Notes: generated by a model not told the origin, from the letters alone. Shown: positions 9,121 through 20,566, counted from the first letter of the stretch. The stretch: 64,000 nucleotides of DNA from Billgrantia aerodenitrificans (GCF_021404405.1 NZ_JABFTV010000005.1:62001-126000), one strand, 5' to 3'. Numbers and translations are program-made.

Positions 9121-9196
9121 GGTGGATGTAGCTCAGTGGTAGAGCCCCGGATTGTGGCTCCGGTGGTCGTGGGTTCGATCCCCATCATCCACCCCA
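9121..9196 (+). tRNA. tRNA-His (GTG), copy 2
   Basis: Identical over the full 76 nt to the copy at 9014-9089 and separated from it by a 31-base spacer. Anticodon GTG at 9154-9156, encoded CCA. A T-rich stretch follows (about 9205-9248) and may end the transcript. Confidence 0.97.
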
Positions 9197-9570
9197 TTGC
9201 ACCTCTGTTATACTTTTCTGTACCTTTCCTTTCCTCTATCTTTTTTCGTTGCCGCGAGTCTTTCATTGCCGCTGGTGGCGCTGTCATCATGTTCGCTCTC
9301 TTGAGTGGATGCTCGCCGGGCACTGGTTGTCAAAGACCTGGTTGTCGAAGACCTGGTTGTCAAAGACAGGGTGGTCATGGCTTGCCGAGGCCGGGTTACA
9401 ATGCCCGCATAATGAAGTGCCGGACGAAATGCCTTGCAAAACGCCCTTGTAAAGCGCCCGTCGCGCCCCAACCAATGGGTGTAATGCTTGCCAGCGTAGG
9501 GCGGGATTCTTAGAATCTCTCTTTTACATTCATGCTTCCCAAGAACGCCCCTAGTGGTAGAGGACCATTC
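9197..9570 (+). other. 374-base leader region between the tRNAs and tig
   Basis: Contains a pyrimidine/T-rich tract just after the second tRNA-His (about 9205-9248), a triple 15-bp tandem repeat (9323-9367), -10-like hexamers TACAAT (9397-9402) and CATAAT (9408-9413), and the tig ribosome site AGAGGA (about 9559-9564). No convincing -35 partner is visible for either hexamer. Short open frames here have no family resemblance, and I regard them as non-coding. Confidence 0.5.
9323..9367 (+). repeat. three tandem 15-bp repeats upstream of tig
   Basis: Three head-to-tail units of CTGGTTGTCAAAGAC (the middle one has a single A-to-G change), followed by a degenerate fourth start (AGGGTGGTC). Each unit holds a TTGTCA/TTGTCG hexamer. 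It lies about 200 bases before tig. Confidence 0.85.
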
Positions 9571-10929
9571 ATGCAAGTTTCCGTCGAAACGACCTCCCAG
9601 ATCGAGCGCCGTGTCACGTTCCAGGTGCCGGCCGCCGAGGTCGACGAGGCCGTCGAGGCCCGCCTCAAGGACACGGCGAAGAACATTCGTCTCAATGGCT
9701 TCCGCAAGGGCCGGGTGCCCATGGCCGTGGTGCGTCAGCGTTACGGTCGCGGCGTGCGCGACGAGGTCGTGGGCGAGCTGATGCGTGAGCGCTATGTGCG
9801 TGCGATCACCGAGCAGAACCTCAACCCGGCGGGCTTCCCGAGCATCGAGCCCAAGGTCGACGAGACCGGCAAGGACCTGGAGTTCGTGGCCTCCCTCGAG
9901 GTCTACCCCGAAATCGAGCTGGCCTCGATCGAAGGTACCGAGGTCGAGCGTCCGCAGGTCGAAGTCAGCGATGCCGATCTCGAGGAGATGGTCGAGACTC
10001 TGCGCAAGCAGAATGCATCCTGGGAAGAGGTCGAGCGTGCCGCCGAGCAGGGCGATCAGGTCAAGATCGACTTCAAGGGCTTCCTGGGCGACGAGCCGTT
10101 CGAAGGCGGCAGCGCTGAAGGTCACGACCTGGTGCTGGGCTCCGGCAACTTCATTCCCGGCTTCGAGGACCAGCTCGTCGGCGCCAAGGCAGGTGAAGAG
10201 AAGGAGATCAAGGTCACCTTCCCCGAGGACTACCAGGCCGAGCATCTGGCCGGTCAGGAAGCCACCTTCAAGGTCAAGGTGCACGCGGTGAAGGGCCAGG
10301 CCCTGCCGGAAGTCGACGAAGAGTTCATCAAGCGCTTCGGCGTCGAGGATGGCAACGTCGAGAAGTTCCGTGAAGAGGTCAAGAAGAACATGGCGCGCGA
10401 GGCCAAGCAGGCCGTCGACAATCGCGTCAAGCAGCAGGTGCTCGGGGCGCTGAAGAAGGCCAACGACATTCCGGTGCCGCAGTCCCTGGTCCAGCAGGAA
10501 ACTGATGCGCTCAAGCGCCAGGCGGCCCAGCAGTTCGGCCTGGGCGAAGACTTCGACGTGTCCCAGCTGCCCAACGAGCTGTTCTCCGAGCAGGCCAAGA
10601 GCCGCGTTCAGATCGGCCTGCTGCTGGCCGAGGTGATCAAGGCCAACGAGCTCGACGCCAGCGACGACGAAATTCGCGCCAAGGTCGAGGAGCTCGCTGA
10701 GCAGTACCAGGATCCGCAGCAGGTCGTTGACTACTACATGGGCAACGATCAACTCAAGACCCAGGTCAAGTCGGCTATCCTTGAGGAGAAAGCCGTCGAC
10801 AAGCTGCTGGAGCAAGCGACCGTCAAGGACGTTGAGATGAGCTACCAGCAGGCTCTCGCAGCCGCTCAGCAGGGCGAGCAGGCCGAAGAGGGCGCAGATG
10901 AGGAAGGCGAGGAAGAGGCCAAGAGCTGA
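9571..10929 (+). CDS. tig: trigger factor
   Basis: A 452-residue ribosome-associated chaperone and peptidyl-prolyl isomerase that captures nascent chains. The N-terminal ribosome-binding domain carries the signature loop [10 protein letters not shown] (about residues 40-50). The FKBP-type PPIase domain lies around 155-245 ([32 protein letters not shown]). The helical C-terminal chaperone arms follow, ending in a very acidic tail. The ATG at 9571 follows AGAGGA; the in-frame ATG 39 bases upstream would add non-conserved residues. It heads the conserved tig-clpP-clpX-lon block. Confidence 0.98.
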   Translation: MQVSVETTSQIERRVTFQVPAAEVDEAVEARLKDTAKNIRLNGFRKGRVPMAVVRQRYGRGVRDEVVGELMRERYVRAITEQNLNPAGFPSIEPKVDETGKDLEFVASLEVYPEIELASIEGTEVERPQVEVSDADLEEMVETLRKQNASWEEVERAAEQGDQVKIDFKGFLGDEPFEGGSAEGHDLVLGSGNFIPGFEDQLVGAKAGEEKEIKVTFPEDYQAEHLAGQEATFKVKVHAVKGQALPEVDEEFIKRFGVEDGNVEKFREEVKKNMAREAKQAVDNRVKQQVLGALKKANDIPVPQSLVQQETDALKRQAAQQFGLGEDFDVSQLPNELFSEQAKSRVQIGLLLAEVIKANELDASDDEIRAKVEELAEQYQDPQQVVDYYMGNDQLKTQVKSAILEEKAVDKLLEQATVKDVEMSYQQALAAAQQGEQAEEGADEEGEEEAKS

Positions 10930-10948
10930 TTCGGCGTCACGCCCCTCG

Positions 10949-10980
10949 ACCTGCCGGCCGCGAGAGTGCGGCCGGCAGGT
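10949..10980 (+). terminator. hairpin between tig and clpP
   Basis: A perfect 13-bp GC stem (10949-10961 with 10968-10980) and a 6-nt loop, with no T-run. It is more likely a partial terminator or mRNA-processing hairpin that sets tig and clpP levels apart. Confidence 0.6.
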
Positions 10981-11020
10981 GCAGTCGCTTCCATTCATCG
11001 GATGCAAGGACATCACACTG

Positions 11021-11641
11021 ATGAGCAACGAGTTCGAGACCCGGAACGCCGGCGGCCTGGTGCCGATGGTGGTTGAGCAGAGCGCACGCGGCGAGCGGGC
11101 CTACGACATCTACTCCAGGCTGTTGAAGGAGCGGGTGATCTTTCTGGTGGGGCCGGTGGAAGACCACATGGCCAACCTGATCGTGGCGCAGCTGCTGTTC
11201 CTCGAGTCCGAGAATCCGGACAAGGACATCCATCTCTACATCAACTCGCCGGGCGGCGCCGTGACGGCCGGGATGGCGATCTACGACACCATGCAGTTCA
11301 TCAAGCCCGATGTCTCCACGGTCTGCATCGGTCAGGCAGCCAGTATGGGGGCGCTGCTGTTGGCTGGCGGCGCCTCAGGCAAGCGTTATTCACTGCCCCA
11401 CTCGCGCATGATGATCCACCAGCCGCTGGGCGGTTATCAGGGGCAGGCGGCCGATATCGAGATCCATACCCGCGAGATCCTGGGCATCCGTGACAAGCTC
11501 AACCGTATCCTGGCGCATCACACCGGGCAGGATATCGAGACGATTGCCCGCGACACCGATCGTGACAACTTCATGAGCGGCACTCAGGCAACGGAGTACG
11601 GTCTCATAGATGCCGTACTGGATAAGCGGCCCACATCCTGA
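11021..11641 (+). CDS. clpP: ATP-dependent Clp protease proteolytic subunit
   Basis: The 206-residue ClpP peptidase that forms the tetradecameric chamber used by ClpX (and ClpA). The catalytic triad is intact: Ser108 in GQAASMGA, His133 in MMIHQPLG, and Asp182. The propeptide-like N-terminus is of usual length. The ATG at 11021 follows GCAAGGA with good spacing; in-frame upstream codons run into the hairpin. It is followed 77 bases later by clpX. Confidence 0.98.
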   Translation: MSNEFETRNAGGLVPMVVEQSARGERAYDIYSRLLKERVIFLVGPVEDHMANLIVAQLLFLESENPDKDIHLYINSPGGAVTAGMAIYDTMQFIKPDVSTVCIGQAASMGALLLAGGASGKRYSLPHSRMMIHQPLGGYQGQAADIEIHTREILGIRDKLNRILAHHTGQDIETIARDTDRDNFMSGTQATEYGLIDAVLDKRPTS

Positions 11642-11718
11642 TAGCGTGAATTCAGACACGCTTCATATACGTGATTAGCGGCGGCCGGTCGGGCCGCCGA
11701 AGTGACAGAGGTACGCGA

Positions 11719-12996
11719 ATGGCCGACGGCAAAGGCAAGGACGAAGGCGGCAAGCTGCTTTACTGCTCGTTCTGTGGCAAGAATCAGAACGAGGTGCGCA
11801 AGCTGATTGCAGGCCCGTCCGTCTATATCTGCGACGAGTGTGTCGACCTGTGCAACGACATCATTCGCGAGGAAGTTCTCGATGCCGATGCCGAGAGCGA
11901 TGAGGAGCGCCTGCCCGTTCCCCGCGAGATTCGTCGCACCCTGGACGAATACGTCATCGGTCAGGACCGCGCCAAGACGGTGCTGTCCGTGGCCGTGTAC
12001 AACCACTACAAGCGTCTGCGCGCCGGCATCAAGGGCGACGACGTCGAGCTCGGCAAGTCCAATATCCTGCTGATCGGTCCTACCGGCAGCGGCAAGACGC
12101 TGCTGGCCGAGACCATGGCACGTCTGCTCAACGTGCCCTTCACCATCGCCGATGCCACCACCCTCACCGAGGCGGGCTATGTCGGCGAGGATGTCGAGAA
12201 CATCATCCAGAAGCTGCTGCAGAAGTGCGACTACGATGTGGAGAAGGCCCAGCGCGGCATCGTCTACATCGACGAGATCGACAAGATCTCGCGCAAGTCG
12301 GACAACCCCTCGATCACCCGCGACGTGTCGGGCGAGGGCGTGCAGCAGGCGCTGCTGAAGCTGATCGAGGGTACCACGGCTTCCGTGCCGCCGCAGGGCG
12401 GGCGCAAGCATCCACAGCAGGAGTTCCTGCAGGTGGACACCGGCAACATACTGTTCATCGTGGGGGGCGCCTTTGCCGGCCTCGACAAGGTCATTCGAGA
12501 CCGCGCCGAGAAGGGCGGCATCGGCTTCAGCGCGGTGGTGAAGAGCAAGGACGAGACCAAGGGCGTGGGCGACCTGCTCGCCGACGTCGAACCGGAGGAT
12601 CTGGTCAAGTTCGGCCTGATCCCCGAGTTCGTCGGTCGTCTGCCGGTGATCGCCACGCTCACCGAGCTCAACGAAGACGCGCTGATTCAGATCCTGACCG
12701 AGCCCAAGAACTCCCTGGTCAAGCAGTACGCCCGCCTGTTCGACATGGAGGGCGTGGAGCTGGAGTTCCGCGAGGACGCGCTGCGTGCGGTGGCGGCCAA
12801 GGCCATGGCGCGCAAGACCGGGGCGCGTGGCTTGCGCTCCATCCTCGAGTCGGTTCTGCTCGACACCATGTACGAGATTCCCTCCATGGAGGGGGTGACC
12901 AAGGTGGTCATCGATGCTTCGGTCATCGCCGGGGACAGCGAGCCGCTGCTGATCTATTCTCAGCAGGACCAGCGGGTGGACGGCACCGACGGCTGA
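11719..12996 (+). CDS. clpX: ATP-dependent Clp protease ATP-binding subunit ClpX
   Basis: The 425-residue AAA+ unfoldase that feeds ClpP. It has an N-terminal C4 zinc domain (CSFC and CDEC, residues about 16-40), Walker A GPTGSGKT at residues 120-127, the pore loop GYVGED, Walker B VYIDEIDK, and C-terminal sensor II. The start at ATG 11719 (MADGKGK) matches family members. Immediately upstream, GCGGCCGGTCGGGCCGC forms a small hairpin. A rho-independent terminator follows the gene. Confidence 0.98.
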   Translation: MADGKGKDEGGKLLYCSFCGKNQNEVRKLIAGPSVYICDECVDLCNDIIREEVLDADAESDEERLPVPREIRRTLDEYVIGQDRAKTVLSVAVYNHYKRLRAGIKGDDVELGKSNILLIGPTGSGKTLLAETMARLLNVPFTIADATTLTEAGYVGEDVENIIQKLLQKCDYDVEKAQRGIVYIDEIDKISRKSDNPSITRDVSGEGVQQALLKLIEGTTASVPPQGGRKHPQQEFLQVDTGNILFIVGGAFAGLDKVIRDRAEKGGIGFSAVVKSKDETKGVGDLLADVEPEDLVKFGLIPEFVGRLPVIATLTELNEDALIQILTEPKNSLVKQYARLFDMEGVELEFREDALRAVAAKAMARKTGARGLRSILESVLLDTMYEIPSMEGVTKVVIDASVIAGDSEPLLIYSQQDQRVDGTDG

Positions 12997-13029
12997 GGCC
13001 GTCCGGAAGTTGCCGTCACGCCCGTGACG

Positions 13030-13058
13030 AAAAGGGGTCGCTCGGGCGGCCCCTTTTT
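13030..13058 (+). terminator. terminator between clpX and lon
   Basis: An 8-bp stem (13034-13041 with 13046-13053, one G-T pair) with an A-run before it and TTTTT after it. The A-run and T-run make it usable in both directions. Confidence 0.8.
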
Positions 13059-13079
13059 CATGCAGGTCGCCCGCGCCCC

Positions 13080-13108
13080 CTTGCAAAGGGGGTGTGCTGC
13101 CCCCACAC
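13080..13108 (+). promoter_or_regulatory. candidate heat-shock (sigma-32) promoter of lon
   Basis: CTTGCAAA (13080-13087) resembles the sigma-32 -35 element CTTGAAA. CCCCACAC (13101-13108) resembles the -10 element CCCCATNT, with a 13-base spacer. It would initiate about 30 bases before the lon ATG, just after the clpX terminator. lon is sigma-32 controlled in E. coli. Confidence 0.45.
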
Positions 13109-13147
13109 CCCCTGTATTCACCGATTTCTGTTTGAGGAACGTCTGCG

Positions 13148-15553
<2,406 letters not shown>

Positions 15554-15617
15554 CGATAATTGCCGTGCCATTTCGGGAAGAAAAGCTCGCAATGGCGCGG
15601 TTTGGCGCCGCAGTTGC

Positions 15618-15647
15618 TTGACACCTCTTTTACAGCATTGCTATAAA
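15618..15647 (+). promoter_or_regulatory. strong sigma-70 promoter of hupB
   Basis: Consensus -35 TTGACA (15618-15623), 18-base spacer, -10 TATAAA (15642-15647). The expected start is about 75 bases before the hupB GTG. Confidence 0.85.
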
Positions 15648-15729
15648 CTGCCAGCCGTGCTGTGATCGTGTTGCCGGGCGAAAGGCACGCCGATTAGAGC
15701 CATTTACTGAAACCGTCAAGGGGTGAAGT

Positions 15730-16002
15730 GTGAACAAATCCGAGCTGATCGAAGCCATCGCCGCGTCTGCCGATATTCCCAAGGCCGCTGCGTCTCGTGC
15801 ACTGGATGCCATGGTCGATACCGTTACCGAGAGCCTCAAGAAAGGGGATAGCGTTTCACTCGTCGGGTTTGGTACTTTCTCGGTGAAGGAGCGTGCCGCC
15901 CGTACCGGCCGCAACCCGCAGACCGGCCAGCCGATCGAGATCAGTGCAGCCAAGGTGCCGTCCTTCAAGGCTGGCAAGGCACTGAAAGACTCCGTCAACT
16001 GA
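15730..16002 (+). CDS. hupB: DNA-binding protein HU, beta-type
   Basis: A 90-residue HU-family nucleoid protein that bends DNA non-specifically as a dimer. It has the family dimerisation core and the DNA-contacting arm [14 protein letters not shown]. The start is GTG at 15730 after AAGGGGTG. A near-consensus promoter precedes it and a TTCG-loop terminator follows, so it is a highly expressed monocistronic gene. Its position between lon and ppiD is the conserved order in gammaproteobacteria. Confidence 0.98.
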   Translation: MNKSELIEAIAASADIPKAAASRALDAMVDTVTESLKKGDSVSLVGFGTFSVKERAARTGRNPQTGQPIEISAAKVPSFKAGKALKDSVN

Positions 16003-16066
16003 GACAACGGATTGTTTGCTCCGCCAGTCCGGTAGCGGGCTATTCAGCGTCGGAAGCAAACCATCA

Positions 16067-16099
16067 GGCGCACCGCTTCGGCGGTGCGCCTTATTTTTT
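16067..16099 (+). terminator. rho-independent terminator of hupB
   Basis: A perfect 10-bp stem (16067-16076 with 16081-16090), TTCG loop, then TTATTTTTT. Confidence 0.92.
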
Positions 16100-16195
16100 G
16101 GCGGATACGTCTTATTTGGCGTCGTTGTCGGAAGCGGCTTCCACATCGATGACGAGCCGGGCGGTGCAGCCATGGTCCGCGAGGCCTGGTCGCCG

Positions 16196-16201
16196 TATAA
16201 T
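16196..16201 (+). promoter_or_regulatory. -10 element upstream of ppiD
   Basis: A perfect TATAAT 42 bases before the ppiD ATG. The -35 position (TGGTCC at 16173-16178, 17-base spacer) is weak. Confidence 0.5.
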
Positions 16202-16242
16202 ATGGCCCCACTGCCAGCCAACAATCAGTTACCGAGGCCTGC

Positions 16243-18060
16243 ATGCTGCAAAGTATTCGTGACCGCTCCAGAAGTTGGGGTGCCAAGATCATCGTGGGTG
16301 CCGTGGTCGTTACCATGGCGCTGTTCGGTGTCGAGTCCCTGGTGGGGCTGTTCGGTGGTGGCGGCGATGAAGTCGCCAAGGTCAATGGCCAGTCCATTAC
16401 CCGCCAGGAGCTGGAGCAGGAGGTGCAGCGTGCCATTCGCTCAGGTCAGGTGCCGCCTGAGCAGGAGCGCGCCCTGCGTGGCCAGGTGCTCGACGAGATG
16501 ATTGGCGAGCGCCTGCTGCTGGCTTTTGCTGAGGAGGGTGGCCTTCATCTCTCCGATGAGCAGCTCGATCAGGTCATCGTGACCTTGCCCGAGTTCCAAG
16601 ACCAGAACGGCCGCTTCGATACCGACCTGTTCCGCAATCGACTGGCCAGTGCCGGCTTCACGCCGTCCTCCTTTCGTGCCGCATTGCGCGTCGACCTCAA
16701 GCGTCAGCAATTGCAGCAGGGTCTGGCGGTAAGCGACTTCGTGCTCGACAGCGAGCGTGAGACTCTGGCGGCGCTGCAGGCTCAGGTGCGCAGCTTTCGC
16801 TACCATGCGCTGGGTGCCGAAGCGCTCGACGAGCCGGTGGAGGTCAGCGAGGAGGAGCTGCTCGCCTATTACGAGGAGCATCGCGAGAACTACCAGCGGC
16901 CGGAACAGGTGCGTCTGGAGTACGTGATCGTCGATCGTCAGGAGATGGCCGGCGAGGTCGAGGTGGACGAGGAGGCGCTGCGTCAGGAGTGGCAGAATCG
17001 CGGTCGCGACGCCGATCGGAGAGTTTCCCACATCATGGCCACGCACGATGGCGAACGCACCCGTGAAGAAGCCGTGGAGCGACTGGAAGCCGTTCGTGAG
17101 CGGCTGGCCGAGGGCGATGACTTCGAGGCCCTGGCGCTCGAGTACTCCGACGATCCTGCCTCCGCCGAGCAGGGTGGCGATCTCGGCGTGATCAGTCGCG
17201 GCTTCTTCGGCGATGACTTCGACGACGCCGCCTTCTCGCTCGCTCCCGGGCAGGTCTCCGGCATCGTGGAGACCAGCAGCGGCCTGCATCTGATCAAGGT
17301 CACGGGGCTGGATCAACCGTCCTTCGAGGAGATGCGCGACGATATTGCCCGTGAAATGGCCCTCGGCCAGGTAACCAGCGACTTCAACCGCCGTGTTCAG
17401 TCCTTGATCGATGAGAGCTTCGCCGCCGATGACCTGGCCAGCGTGGCCGATGGGCTGGGGCTCGAACTGCACGAGAGCGACTGGGTGTCGCGTGAAGGCG
17501 GCGAGGGCATACTCTCCGAGCCGGGCGTGATGAGCGAAGCGTTCAGCGAGGATGTGCTGGTCGAGGGCTTCAACAGCGAAGTCATCGAGCTCGACAACGA
17601 TCGCCGCATGGTGCTGCGGGTCGCCGAGCATCGTGAGGCCACCGTGCTGCCCCTCGAGGAGGTGCGCGAGCGCGTGGCGGCATCCGTGACCCGCATCAAG
17701 CAGCGTGAGATGCTGCTCGACGTGGCGCGTCAGCAGGTAGAGCGGCTGCGTGCCGGAGAGGAGCTGGATATTGACTGGCAGCAGGTCGAAGGGGCCACAC
17801 GCCAGCGGGACAATGTGCCGCGCTCCGTGCTCCAGGCTGCCTTCCGGTTGCCGCATCCCGAGGCGGGCGAGGCCGTGTTCGGCCACACCAGCGATGGGGA
17901 GAGGGTGGTCCTGATCGCGCTTGACGAGGTGGCCACCGGTGAGCCGGACGAGCAGGTCGATGCCTTCGTGGCGCGAATGGCCGAGCAGCTGCGCGCTCAA
18001 GCGGCCGTGCAGGGCCTGCGCAGTCATCTGCGGGAGACATCCGAGATCACTCGTCGCTAA
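16243..18060 (+). CDS. ppiD: periplasmic-facing folding factor PpiD (SurA N-terminal/parvulin domains)
   Basis: A 605-residue inner-membrane-anchored chaperone that works at the exit of the SecYEG channel on outer-membrane and periplasmic proteins. It has a short cytoplasmic N-terminus, one membrane helix (about residues 14-35), a SurA_N-like helical region, a parvulin domain (about 258-355, with SHIMATHDG, LALEYSDDPASAEQGGDLG and the LHLIKV end), and a long C-terminal helical part. Length is close to E. coli PpiD. It has a separate -10 element and its own terminator, so it is probably monocistronic. Confidence 0.95.
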   Translation: MLQSIRDRSRSWGAKIIVGAVVVTMALFGVESLVGLFGGGGDEVAKVNGQSITRQELEQEVQRAIRSGQVPPEQERALRGQVLDEMIGERLLLAFAEEGGLHLSDEQLDQVIVTLPEFQDQNGRFDTDLFRNRLASAGFTPSSFRAALRVDLKRQQLQQGLAVSDFVLDSERETLAALQAQVRSFRYHALGAEALDEPVEVSEEELLAYYEEHRENYQRPEQVRLEYVIVDRQEMAGEVEVDEEALRQEWQNRGRDADRRVSHIMATHDGERTREEAVERLEAVRERLAEGDDFEALALEYSDDPASAEQGGDLGVISRGFFGDDFDDAAFSLAPGQVSGIVETSSGLHLIKVTGLDQPSFEEMRDDIAREMALGQVTSDFNRRVQSLIDESFAADDLASVADGLGLELHESDWVSREGGEGILSEPGVMSEAFSEDVLVEGFNSEVIELDNDRRMVLRVAEHREATVLPLEEVRERVAASVTRIKQREMLLDVARQQVERLRAGEELDIDWQQVEGATRQRDNVPRSVLQAAFRLPHPEAGEAVFGHTSDGERVVLIALDEVATGEPDEQVDAFVARMAEQLRAQAAVQGLRSHLRETSEITRR

Positions 18061-18087
18061 ATGCGACAGCCTGCCATGCAATACCGA

Positions 18088-18112
18088 TAAGGGGGCACCG
18101 CCCCCTTATTTT
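18088..18112 (+). terminator. terminator of ppiD
   Basis: An 8-bp stem TAAGGGGG/CCCCCTTA (18088-18095 with 18101-18108), 5-nt loop, followed by TTTT. Confidence 0.8.
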
Positions 18113-18173
18113 CCATTCAGGTTTATACCGTTATCTTCTCTTCAGTTAGGCTTGCTGCTATGGCCGGCCTGTG

Positions 18174-18188
18174 TGTTACTCTATAACA
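18174..18188 (+). promoter_or_regulatory. Zur-like operator upstream of the COG0523 GTPase
   Basis: The 15-bp inverted repeat TGTTA-N5-TAACA has the core GTTAC-TCT-ATAAC, close to the gammaproteobacterial Zur box GTTAT-NNN-ATAAC (one half-site matches fully, the other 4 of 5). A TATAAC -10-like hexamer overlaps it (18182-18187). It lies 21 bases before the ATG of a CobW/COG0523 protein, a family often under Zur control. Confidence 0.6.
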
Positions 18189-18209
18189 ATTGGTTTTGCA
18201 GGAGCGCTC

Positions 18210-19262
18210 ATGGCTGCGACGCCGCTAAGATCGATACCCGTACATCTCTTCACCGGCTTTCTGGGCAGCGGCAAGAGCACGCTGATACGGCGTCTGATCG
18301 AGCAGAAGCCGGCAAACGAGCGCTGGGCGGTACTGATCAACGAGTTCGGCCAGGTCGGCATCGATCAGACGATGTTCGAGTCGCGGGACGATGTGATCGT
18401 GAAGGGGCTTCCCGGCGGCTGCATGTGCTGCCAGCTGGCTTTCGTGCTGCAGGCCACGCTGGTCAACCTGCTGCACCGTCATCGACCCGATCGACTGCTC
18501 ATCGAGCCCTCGGGGCTCGGGCATCCCGCCGGTCTGCTCGACACGCTGCGCAGCGATGCCTTTGCCGAGGTGTTGGTGGTACAGGACATCGTGGCGCTGC
18601 TCGATCCGGCCCGGCTCGAGGATCCCCGCGCGCGCGAGCACGACACCTTCAACGACCAGTTGGCCATGGCCGACGCCGTTGCCTTGACCATGACCGACCG
18701 CGCCGGGTCGCAGGCGGTTGCTGCTGCCGAGGCCTTCGTGGAGCAGCTCTGGCCGCCCAAGAAGTGGGTGGCGCACGCTGCCCATGGCGAGCTGGATGTG
18801 AACGTGCTGATGGAAAGCGGCCGCCACACACCGGCGGCTGGGGGCGTGAGCAATCGACATGCGGCGCTGCGCGATCCTGGCGCTCGGATGCTGGTACTGG
18901 ACGAGTTCGTTACGCAGGCGCCTCAGCCGGGCCGGCCGGTGGCGGCGCGCGGCCAGGCCTTGGGCTACCACACGCAGGGGTGGCGCTGGAGTCCCACCGA
19001 GGTGTTCGATCTCGACCGTCTGACCCTGGTGCTGGATCGCTTGCCGTCCGGGCTGCGCGTGAAGGGAGTGCTGCATACCGATGCGGGGTGGCGGCTCTAC
19101 AACCGGGGCGAGGGGGCGGCGAGCCTGACTGTCAGTGCCTGGCGTCAGGACTCGCGCCTGGAGCTTATCGGCGAGGCGGCAGTGATGCCGCCGGCAGATG
19201 ACCTTCTCGCCGCTATTCACGCCTGTCGTGTCAGGGGCGAAAAGGTCGATGCGCTGCCTTGA
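18210..19262 (+). CDS. COG0523 (CobW/P47K) GTPase, putative zinc metallochaperone
   Basis: A 350-residue G3E-family GTPase. G-loop GFLGSGKST is at residues 16-24, the metal-binding GCMCC motif at 70-74, a LIEPSGLGHP switch region follows, and the C-terminal CobW_C domain is in the last ~110 residues. No cobalamin, nitrile-hydratase or urease genes are near, and the operator in front is Zur-like, so a zinc-allocation role (ZigA/YeiR/ZagA type) under zinc limitation is the best reading. The ATG at 18210 follows GCAGGAGC. Which target protein receives the metal is not visible. It is convergent with lpxH, 7 bases apart. Confidence 0.88.
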   Translation: MAATPLRSIPVHLFTGFLGSGKSTLIRRLIEQKPANERWAVLINEFGQVGIDQTMFESRDDVIVKGLPGGCMCCQLAFVLQATLVNLLHRHRPDRLLIEPSGLGHPAGLLDTLRSDAFAEVLVVQDIVALLDPARLEDPRAREHDTFNDQLAMADAVALTMTDRAGSQAVAAAEAFVEQLWPPKKWVAHAAHGELDVNVLMESGRHTPAAGGVSNRHAALRDPGARMLVLDEFVTQAPQPGRPVAARGQALGYHTQGWRWSPTEVFDLDRLTLVLDRLPSGLRVKGVLHTDAGWRLYNRGEGAASLTVSAWRQDSRLELIGEAAVMPPADDLLAAIHACRVRGEKVDALP

Positions 19263-19269
19263 GCTGGCT

Positions 19270-20031
19270 TCAGAGGGCGATTTCCCGCAGGGTGGGGTCG
19301 CCATCGGGGCCGATTTCGATTTCCCAGCCTTTGCCGGGCTGCCAGTCGCCCAGCACGATGCGGCGGGCCGGGAGGTCGCCCACCTCGAGTTCGTGCACGG
19401 CGGGGCGGTGGGTGTGGCCGTGGATCAGGGTCGTCACGCCGTAATCGCGCATGGTGCGCACGACTTCCTCCGGGGTGACGTCCATGATGTCCTCGGCCTT
19501 GTTCGAGGTCGCTTCGCCGGACTGCTGACGCAGAGCGGCGGCCAGCTGCAGGCGGTCGGCCAGCGGCATGGCCAGCACCTGCTCCTGCCAGGCCTGGTTG
19601 CGGGCCTGTTCGCGAAAGGTCATGTAGGCCTCGTCGCGAGTGCACAGGCTGTCGCCGTGCATCAGCAATACCGGCTCGTCGGCGAAGCGCAGCACGGCCG
19701 GATCGGTGACCAGCTTGGCACCGCAGGCGGAAGCGAAGCGGTGGCCGAGCAGGAAGTCGCGGTTGCCGTGCATCAGGTAGATCTGGGTGCCTTCGTCGTT
19801 CAGGCGGCGCAGGGCGGCGGCCACACGCAGGGCCAGCTTGCCGGTGCCGCTGGGATCCTGGTCGGCGTGATCGAGCAGATCGTCGCCGATCCAGGCCTCG
19901 AAGAAGTCACCCAGGATGTAGAGTGCATCGACGCCCCGGGCTCTGCGCTCGAGCCAGCCGAGGAACCCCTCGGTGACGTCGGGCGCACCGGGGTGCAGGT
20001 GCAGGTCGGAGATCAGCAGGGTGGAACTCAT
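19270..20031 (-). CDS. lpxH: UDP-2,3-diacylglucosamine diphosphatase
   Basis: A 253-residue calcineurin-fold pyrophosphatase that makes lipid X from UDP-2,3-diacylglucosamine in lipid A biosynthesis (peripheral at the inner membrane). All metal motifs are present in order: ISDLHLHP, LGDFFEAWIGDD, MHGNRDF, LLMHGDSLC and IHGHTHRP. Length is normal for LpxH. The gene follows ppiB by 25 bases and should be co-transcribed with it. The same ppiB-lpxH pairing occurs in pseudomonads. Confidence 0.96.
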   Translation of the reverse strand: MSSTLLISDLHLHPGAPDVTEGFLGWLERRARGVDALYILGDFFEAWIGDDLLDHADQDPSGTGKLALRVAAALRRLNDEGTQIYLMHGNRDFLLGHRFASACGAKLVTDPAVLRFADEPVLLMHGDSLCTRDEAYMTFREQARNQAWQEQVLAMPLADRLQLAAALRQQSGEATSNKAEDIMDVTPEEVVRTMRDYGVTTLIHGHTHRPAVHELEVGDLPARRIVLGDWQPGKGWEIEIGPDGDPTLREIAL

Positions 20032-20056
20032 GAGCTATCCCGTGGTTGGCTGCGGC

Positions 20057-20566
20057 TCAGCTGTCGTCTGCTTCGTCCTTGACGTAGGCGCGCTCGATGG
20101 TCACGTCTTCGGCGGGCACGTCGGCATGCATGCCGCGGCGGGTGGTGTTCACGGCGGTGATGCGCTCGACCACGTCCATGCCGTCCACAACTTCGCCGAA
20201 TACGCAGTAGCCCCAGCCCTGCAGCGATTTGCCGCTGTGGTTGAGGAAGTCGTTGTCGGCCACGTTGATGAAGAACTGGGCGGTGGCGGAGTGGGGGTCC
20301 TGGGTGCGGGCCATGGCCAGGGTGCCGGTCAGGTTCTTCAGCCCGTTGTCGGCTTCGTTTTCGATCGGGTCGCGGGTCGGCTTCTGATTGAAGTCCTGAT
20401 CGAAGCCGCCACCCTGAATCATGAAGCCGGGGATGACGCGATGAAACAAGGTGCCGTCGTAGTGGCCGTCGCGCACGTACTGCTCGAAATTGGCTGCGGT
20501 CTTGGGCGCCTGTTCGTGATTCAGGGTGATGGCGATGTCGCCGAAGCTGGTCTCGAGAATGATCAT
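20057..20566 (-). CDS. ppiB: cytoplasmic peptidyl-prolyl cis-trans isomerase B (cyclophilin)
   Basis: A 169-residue cyclophilin that accelerates proline isomerisation in the cytoplasm; there is no signal peptide. It has the catalytic [15 protein letters not shown] segment, the [22 protein letters not shown] core and [15 protein letters not shown]. The frame is open 117 bases further upstream, but the ATG at 20566 follows AGGAAA and gives the usual PpiB start (MIILET). It is divergent from glnS. Confidence 0.96.
   Translation of the reverse strand: MIILETSFGDIAITLNHEQAPKTAANFEQYVRDGHYDGTLFHRVIPGFMIQGGGFDQDFNQKPTRDPIENEADNGLKNLTGTLAMARTQDPHSATAQFFINVADNDFLNHSGKSLQGWGYCVFGEVVDGMDVVERITAVNTTRRGMHADVPAEDVTIERAYVKDEADDS

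Noticed and set aside
9323..9367. CRISPR-like array
   Set aside because: The repeats are contiguous 15-mers without spacers, and no cas genes are present.
9249..9452. Small protein with WLSKT repeats in the tig leader
   Set aside because: The repeat peptide is just the translation of the 15-bp DNA repeat; no ribosome site or homologue is recognised.
9208..11028. A 606-codon minus-strand frame opposite tig
   Set aside because: It is the mirror of the tig coding frame; no family motif and no ribosome site.
11584..13086. A 500-codon minus-strand frame opposite clpX
   Set aside because: Antisense of the clpX codons; no start signals or domains.
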